From contig NZ_JAPMIT010000001.1 in assembly GCF_026410545.1 (NCBI RefSeq), positions 806,001-870,000 on the forward strand: a stretch of 64,000 nt of DNA, given 5' to 3'. Shown here in pieces: positions 59,752 to 64,000 of the stretch. Position 1 is the first letter of the stretch. Every line of letters begins with the position of its first letter. The position numbers and the translations under genes were made by a program. The notes below the pieces were generated by a model. That model was not told where the DNA came from. It saw nothing but the letters and a program-made list of their open reading frames with translations, and searched no databases. Source of the DNA: Microbacterium sp. STN6. GTDB lineage: Bacteria; Actinomycetota; Actinomycetes; Actinomycetales; Microbacteriaceae.

Positions 59752-61496
59752 GCGGCGGGTACTTCGGGGCCTCGGCGACGACCGCAGTCTCGGCTGCCTC
59801 GCACCCCGTCGCGGCCTCGGCGACCTCGCACCCCATCGACGGGGTCGCCCTGACGGTCGTCATCGTCATCTTCGCGATTGTCGCGGTGATGGGTTTTGTT
59901 GCGGTTCGCTGGCGGGTCAAGCCGGAGGAGCGCGGGCTGAAGACGCTCGACCAGTGGGGGCTCGGGGGGCGCGGCTTCGGCAGCTGGATCACGTGGTTCC
60001 TGCTGGGCGGGGACCTGTATACGGCGTACACGTTCATCGCCGTGCCCGCGGCGATGTACAGCACCGGCGCGGTGAGCGGATTCTTCGCGGTGCCGTACAC
60101 GGTCGTGCTGTACCCGATCGTGTTCCTGCTCATGGCGCGGCTGTGGTCGGTGTCGCACCGGCACGGTTACGTGACGCCGGCCGATTTCGTGGGCGGGCGC
60201 TATGGCAGCAAGACGCTCTCGACCGCCATCGCCGTGACGGGCATCGTGGCGACGATGCCGTACATCGCGCTGCAGCTCGTGGGCATCAAGGCGGTGCTCG
60301 CCACGCTCGGCCTGGGCAGCGGGGCGAACGCGTTCCTGGCCGACCTTCCGCTCATCATCGCGTTCGTCGTGCTCGCGGCGTACACGTACACAGCGGGCCT
60401 GCGGGCGCCTGCCGTGATCGCGGTGGTCAAAGATCTGCTCATCTACATCGCCGTGATCGTCGCGATCATCTGGCTGCCGTCACAGATCGGCGACTGGGGC
60501 AGCATCTTCGATGCGGCCGCCAAGAAGATGTCGGCCACGAATCCGGCCACCGGATCGCCGGTCGGCAGCATCATTCCCGGGGCATCGAGCTTCAACGCGT
60601 ACTGGACGCTCGCGCTGGGAAGCGCCATGGCCCTGTTCATGTACCCGCACTCGGTGACGGGCGTGCTCTCGACCAGGAGCCGCAACACGATCCGGCGCAA
60701 CGCCGTTGTGCTGCCGATCTACTCGCTCATGCTCGGCTTCCTCGCGCTGCTCGGGTACGTCGCGATCAAGGCGGGCACGAACCCCGTCGATCTGAACGGA
60801 AAGATCAACCCGCAGCTCGTGGTGCCGCAGCTGTTCCTCGATCACTTCCCGTCGTGGTTCGCGGGCGTGGCGTTGGCGGCGATCGCGGTAGGTGCCCTCG
60901 TTCCCGCGGCGATCATGTCGATCGCGGCATCCAATCTGTTCACCCGCAATATCTACCGTGACCTGTTCAAGCCGAAGGCGACGCCGCAGCAGGAGGCGAA
61001 GGTCTCGAAGCTGGTGTCGCTGTTGGTGAAGCTCGGCGCGCTGCTGTTCGTGCTCATCATGGACCAGTCGGCGGCGATCAACATGCAGCTGCTCGGCGGC
61101 GTCTGGATTCTGCAGACCTTCCCCGCGATCGTCGCCGGGCTGTACACCCGCTGGTTCCATCGGTGGGCGCTGCTCATCGGCTGGGCGGCGGGCATCGTCT
61201 ACGGCACGGTCGCCGCGTACAACGTGGTCAACCCGGTGACGGGGGCGCACTTCGGTGGCTCCATCTCGGCGTTCCCGTTCACGAACGTGCCGGTGTACAT
61301 CGCCGTGAGCGCGTTCGTGATCAACGCGGTCGTCTCGGTTGTGCTCACGCTGGTGTTCCGGGCGCTGAAGGTGCGTGACGGCCGCGACGCGACCACGGCG
61401 AGCGACTACGGCGCCGACGAGAACGACCCGAAGGTGCGCGTGGTCGAGGACGAGTCGGCGACGAACGAGCCGGGCCCGGCGGCACCCGTGGCGTGA
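59748..61496 (+). CDS. Sodium:solute symporter family transporter (monocarboxylate-like)
   Basis: 582 residues, about 13-14 membrane segments. SSS core: GLGGRGFGSWITWFLLGGDLYTAYTFIAVPAAMYSTG, TPADFVGGRYGSKTLSTAIAVTG, YPHSVTGVLSTRSRNTIRRNAVVLPIYSLMLGFLAL and a Ser/Thr-rich Na+ site region. Close in layout to the MctP/YjcG group that moves pyruvate, lactate or acetate with Na+. An N-terminal repeat (ATTAVSAASHPVAASATSHP) precedes TM1. Coupled to DUF3311, with no catabolic gene alongside. Confidence 0.9.
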   Translation: MSGGYFGASATTAVSAASHPVAASATSHPIDGVALTVVIVIFAIVAVMGFVAVRWRVKPEERGLKTLDQWGLGGRGFGSWITWFLLGGDLYTAYTFIAVPAAMYSTGAVSGFFAVPYTVVLYPIVFLLMARLWSVSHRHGYVTPADFVGGRYGSKTLSTAIAVTGIVATMPYIALQLVGIKAVLATLGLGSGANAFLADLPLIIAFVVLAAYTYTAGLRAPAVIAVVKDLLIYIAVIVAIIWLPSQIGDWGSIFDAAAKKMSATNPATGSPVGSIIPGASSFNAYWTLALGSAMALFMYPHSVTGVLSTRSRNTIRRNAVVLPIYSLMLGFLALLGYVAIKAGTNPVDLNGKINPQLVVPQLFLDHFPSWFAGVALAAIAVGALVPAAIMSIAASNLFTRNIYRDLFKPKATPQQEAKVSKLVSLLVKLGALLFVLIMDQSAAINMQLLGGVWILQTFPAIVAGLYTRWFHRWALLIGWAAGIVYGTVAAYNVVNPVTGAHFGGSISAFPFTNVPVYIAVSAFVINAVVSVVLTLVFRALKVRDGRDATTASDYGADENDPKVRVVEDESATNEPGPAAPVA

Positions 61497-61885
61497 GGCC
61501 GGCACTGTTGCGTGACGTGGCGCCTATGGCGTGAGGCCGGCGCGGTGGCGTACGGGTGCCGGCGTGGCCCTTCTCGCGCGCGCCGGTCGCCGAGAGTGGG
61601 TGTTCGCGACGAAATCGTGATGTGCACCACGCCAGTTCGTCGCGAACATGCGATCTCGACGCCCCGCCGCCGAGATCGCAGCCTGAGGGCGTGTGTTTCT
61701 GTGACGCCGCGTGGCGCTGTGTGACGAAGCGCGTCGCTCGGTTTCGGCGCGTGTCGCGCCTCGTTGCGCGGATGCCACGGCGGTCTTCAGTATGGCTCTG
61801 CGCCCCGGCGCGCCTCACCCGGCACCCGCTCTCTTCGCGAGATGCGCGTGCCGCCTCGGCCATCGCGAGAGACAGGAACCGCACC
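61497..61885. other. 389-bp intergenic region without a gene
   Basis: No convincing gene on either strand. It holds a second copy of the 15-bp tggcgtgaggccggc at 61527-61541, the first copy lying at 61489-61503 across the symporter stop. It also holds the 13-bp-arm inverted repeat described separately, and cysteine- or operator-like CG-rich sequence after 61720. The next start has AGGAA at about 61874. Confidence 0.6.
61601..61648. promoter_or_regulatory. 13-bp-arm inverted repeat upstream of the flavin monooxygenase
   Basis: tgttcgcgacgaa at 61601-61613 and its exact reverse complement ttcgtcgcgaaca at 61636-61648, loop 22 nt. Either a transcript hairpin, for example a terminator for the symporter, or an operator for the gene starting at 61886. 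Confidence 0.5.
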
Positions 61886-63421
61886 ATGACGTTCGCGCCA
61901 GACACCGAAGCGCCAGACACCGCAGCGCCAGCCACCGAAGCGCCAGCCACAGCAGCGCCAGCCACGGCAGCCCTGTCCGCATCGCGCGCCGCGCCATCGA
62001 CCGCCCAGATTCTTGCCCGGTTCCGCCCGATCATCGCGCGCATTGCCGAGGGCGCAGTCGAGCGCGAACGCGAGCGCGCCCTACCGTTCGCCGAGGTCGA
62101 ATGGTTGCGCGAGGCCGGCTTCGGTGCCCTGCGCGTGCCGAGACAGCACGGCGGCGACGGCGTCTCGCTGCACACGCTCTTCGCGCTGCTCATCGAGCTG
62201 GCGTCAGCCGACTCGAACCTGCCGCAGTTGCTGCGCGGCCACCTGGGTTTCGTCGAGACGCAGCTCGGTCTCGACGACAGCCCGACCCGTACCGAGTGGT
62301 TCCGGCGCATCGTCTCGGACCGCATCCTGTTCGGCAATGCCCAGGCGGAGCGCGGCCCTGACACCCAGACCGTCGTCGAGGAGCGCGACGGCCGCTGGGT
62401 CATCGACGGCACCAAGTACTACAGCACGGGCACACTCTTCGCCGACTGGATCTGGTCGAGCGCCCGGCGCGGGGACGAGCCGGTCGCGCTCGCGGTGCCC
62501 GCAGACGCGGCCGGCGTCACTCGCGTCGACGACTGGGACGGGTTCGGCCAGCGCCTCACCGGCAGCGGCACCACCACGTTCGACGCGGTCGAGATCGACC
62601 CGCGTCACATCGTCTCGTTCATCGACGGCGAGCCGCGCCCGCACTCCTACGTCACGGGCTTCTACCAGCTCGTGCTCCTCGCCGCGCTTTCCGGCATAGC
62701 GGATGCCGCGCTGCGCGAAACCGCGGCCTTCGTGCGACCACGCCGGCGCACCTTCGGGATCCCCGGCGAATCCTCACCCCGGCACGACCCGCTCGTGCAG
62801 CGGGTGGTCGGGCGGGTCAGCGCGCTCGCGTTCAGCGCCCGATCGAACACGCTCGCCGCGGTCGGTGCCCTCGAGAGTGCCGATGCCCTTGAGCATGCGG
62901 ATGCCCTTGAGCATGCGGATGCCCTTGAGAGTGCGGATGCCCTTGAGCATGCGGATGCCCTTGAGCGTGCGGCTGCCCTTGAGAGTGCGGCTGCGATCGA
63001 TACCGCGGATGCGGCCGGTCTCGACGGCGAGAGCGAACACGAGCGGTACGGCGAAGCCGTCATCCGTGTCTTCCAGGCTCAGCAGATCGTGATCGGGCAG
63101 GTGCTCGAGGCGACAACGCTGCTGTTCGAAGTCGGGGGCGCATCGGCCACGAGCGACCGCATCAGGCTCGACCGACTCTGGCGCAATGCGAGGACGATCG
63201 CGTCGCATAATCCCGCCATCCATCGCGAGCAGGCGCTCGGCGACTACGTGCTCAACGACGTGCTGCCTCTGGCCTGGCACGACCGGGTGGCCGCTGGCGC
63301 CCCCGCCACCACCCCGCAGCACACCACCCCGCAGCACACCACCCCGCAGCACACCACCCCGCAGCACACCACCCCGCAGCACACCACCAGCGCTGGAACC
63401 GACACGAGGAGCAACCGATGA
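61886..63421 (+). CDS. DszC/SfnC-like acyl-CoA-dehydrogenase-fold monooxygenase with repeat insertion
   Basis: 511 residues from ATG 61886. A Thr/Ala/Pro-rich N-terminus (TEAPATAAP) is followed by the ACAD fold: ARIAEGAVERERERALPFAEVEWLREAGFGALRVPRQHGG, FGNAQAERGPDTQTVVEERDGRWVIDGTKYYSTGTLFADWIW and NPAIHREQALGDYVLNDVLPL. In DszC/SfnC relatives this fold binds FMN and monooxygenates organosulfur compounds. Residues about 328-369 are seven 6-residue repeats (ALEHAD type) and the tail has five TTPQH repeats. Its stop overlaps the next gene by 4 nt. Confidence 0.83.
   Translation: MTFAPDTEAPDTAAPATEAPATAAPATAALSASRAAPSTAQILARFRPIIARIAEGAVERERERALPFAEVEWLREAGFGALRVPRQHGGDGVSLHTLFALLIELASADSNLPQLLRGHLGFVETQLGLDDSPTRTEWFRRIVSDRILFGNAQAERGPDTQTVVEERDGRWVIDGTKYYSTGTLFADWIWSSARRGDEPVALAVPADAAGVTRVDDWDGFGQRLTGSGTTTFDAVEIDPRHIVSFIDGEPRPHSYVTGFYQLVLLAALSGIADAALRETAAFVRPRRRTFGIPGESSPRHDPLVQRVVGRVSALAFSARSNTLAAVGALESADALEHADALEHADALESADALEHADALERAAALESAAAIDTADAAGLDGESEHERYGEAVIRVFQAQQIVIGQVLEATTLLFEVGGASATSDRIRLDRLWRNARTIASHNPAIHREQALGDYVLNDVLPLAWHDRVAAGAPATTPQHTTPQHTTPQHTTPQHTTPQHTTSAGTDTRSNR
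62867..62992 (+). repeat. Coding minisatellite, 7 x 18 bp
   Basis: Unit gcccttgagcatgcggat, seven copies with variants (gagagtgc, gcggct). Multiple of three, so frame is kept and ALEHAD-like hexapeptides are encoded inside the enzyme. Confidence 0.95.
63308..63382 (+). repeat. Coding minisatellite, 5 x 15 bp
   Basis: Unit accaccccgcagcac, five identical copies encoding TTPQH at the C-terminus of the monooxygenase. The exact identity indicates recent expansion. Confidence 0.95.
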
Positions 63422-64000
63422 CCGACGAGCGCGTACGTAACGTCACCCGACTCCGATCCCGCCACTCGTGGGCGATGGCCCTGGCGATCCCCGCGATTCT
63501 GGCCATGTCGGCGTGCGCGGGCACCGCATCCGCGGGCCAGGCCGAGAAGAGCGGCGCCATCGTCAGGAATGGATCGCTCACCCTCGGTACGAACGGGCAG
63601 GAGCCGCCATGCATCGCGCCCGCCGAGAATGCCGGGCTCAACGGCCCCGAGCTCTCCCGACCGCTGACCGACTCGGTCGTCTACGAGAACCCGAAGACGC
63701 ACGAACTCGAGCCGTGGCTCGCCACCAAATGGGCAGTGTCGGCCGATGGGCTCACCTACACGTTCACCCTGCGCAAGGGCGTCACCTTCAGCGATGGCAC
63801 GCCGTGGAACGCCGAGGCGTTCAAAGCGAATCTCGACTACATCGTCGACCCGGCGACGAAGTCGCCCATGTCTGCCTCGTACATTGCGCCGTACGAGAGC
63901 TCGACGGTCGTCGACCCGTACTCGCTGACGGTGAAGCTCAGCACGCCGTACTCGGCGTTCCTGCGCGTGCTCGCGCAGGGCTTCTTCGGCATGGTGTCGC
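63418..64000 (+). CDS. Family-5 extracellular solute-binding lipoprotein (peptide/nickel/opine type), 3' end outside window
   Basis: Translated from ATG 63418 (GAGGAGC upstream), open to the window end, 194 codons seen. Signal peptide with lipobox MSAC, Cys33 acylated. The family-5 start follows: GSLTLGTNGQEPPC, LELPWLA-like ELEPWLATKWAVSADGLTYTFTLRKGVTFSDGTPWNAEAFKANLDYI, the SBP_bac_5 signature. It overlaps the monooxygenase stop by 4 nt, so uptake of that enzyme's substrate is likely, with permease and ATPase genes expected beyond the edge. Confidence 0.88.
   Translation, partial: MTDERVRNVTRLRSRHSWAMALAIPAILAMSACAGTASAGQAEKSGAIVRNGSLTLGTNGQEPPCIAPAENAGLNGPELSRPLTDSVVYENPKTHELEPWLATKWAVSADGLTYTFTLRKGVTFSDGTPWNAEAFKANLDYIVDPATKSPMSASYIAPYESSTVVDPYSLTVKLSTPYSAFLRVLAQGFFGMVS

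Overview
The window is about 64 kb of high-GC actinobacterial DNA. GC-rich codons, frequent GTG starts, many 4-nt ATGA/GTGA overlaps, and many genes that begin 6-7 nt after a -10-like TANNNT box (so probably leaderless) point to an actinomycete. The gene set is compatible with Microbacteriaceae: an MshA-like glycosyltransferase beside a PIG-L deacetylase, paired DUF6230/DUF6114 proteins, and a monomeric NADP isocitrate dehydrogenase. The family assignment is inference. I find no rRNA, no intact tRNA, no CRISPR array and no transposase.

Layout. 1-890 looks like the edge of an integrated element: the C-terminus of a subtilase-like protein, a degenerate 3' half of tRNA-Pro(GGG), and a medium-chain dehydrogenase that has lost its 5' end. 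1-6 kb carries a PadR regulator with an AarF/UbiB-type kinase, a nucleotidyltransferase/HEPN toxin-antitoxin pair, and a second PadR regulator coupled to a membrane protein. 5.8-10 kb runs leftward with PIG-L deacetylase, MshA-like glycosyltransferase, a dehydrogenase and a saccharopine-dehydrogenase-like protein, the last divergent from a TetR regulator. 10.7-13.1 kb holds an unusual pair, a MmgE/PrpD-family protein and a ComA (phosphosulfolactate synthase) homologue. 13-25 kb is a series of small catabolic or detoxification genes, each facing its own MarR or TetR regulator across a visible palindrome: alpha/beta hydrolase, F420-NADP reductase-like protein, two glyoxalase-fold proteins, an M20 amidohydrolase, an MMPL exporter and two short-chain reductases; TspO follows.

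25-32 kb is a LacI-controlled carbohydrate operon (binding lipoprotein, two permeases, GH2 glycosidase). 32-38 kb carries a pentapeptide-repeat protein, a serine hydrolase, a 3-methyladenine glycosylase that lacks most of the usual zinc ligands, and the DUF6114/DUF6230 pair with a TetR regulator. 38-43 kb has a CYP152-like P450, an FMN monooxygenase coupled to an MFS transporter, and an OsmC-like protein. 43-51 kb has a Na+/H+ antiporter followed by a DNA-repair group (Ada-AlkA fusion, Ogt, HhH/PHP protein, later a Mug-type glycosylase) and icd. 51-64 kb has CsbD, a DHA2 exporter, a Trypco1-like protein with a lipoprotein, a quinone-oxidoreductase-like protein, a four-gene OpuC/ProU-type compatible-solute ABC operon, DUF3311 with a sodium:solute symporter, and a DszC/SfnC-like flavin enzyme coupled to a family-5 substrate-binding lipoprotein that runs off the end.

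Two features recur. One is the divergent regulator/enzyme pair with readable operators. The other is short tandem repeats of 15-20 bp, both between genes and inside coding sequence. No single locus is clearly a new defence or biosynthetic system. The best candidates for undescribed biology are the PrpD/ComA-like pair, the DUF6114-secreted-domain fusion with DUF6230, and the MNT/HEPN module with its shared operator region.
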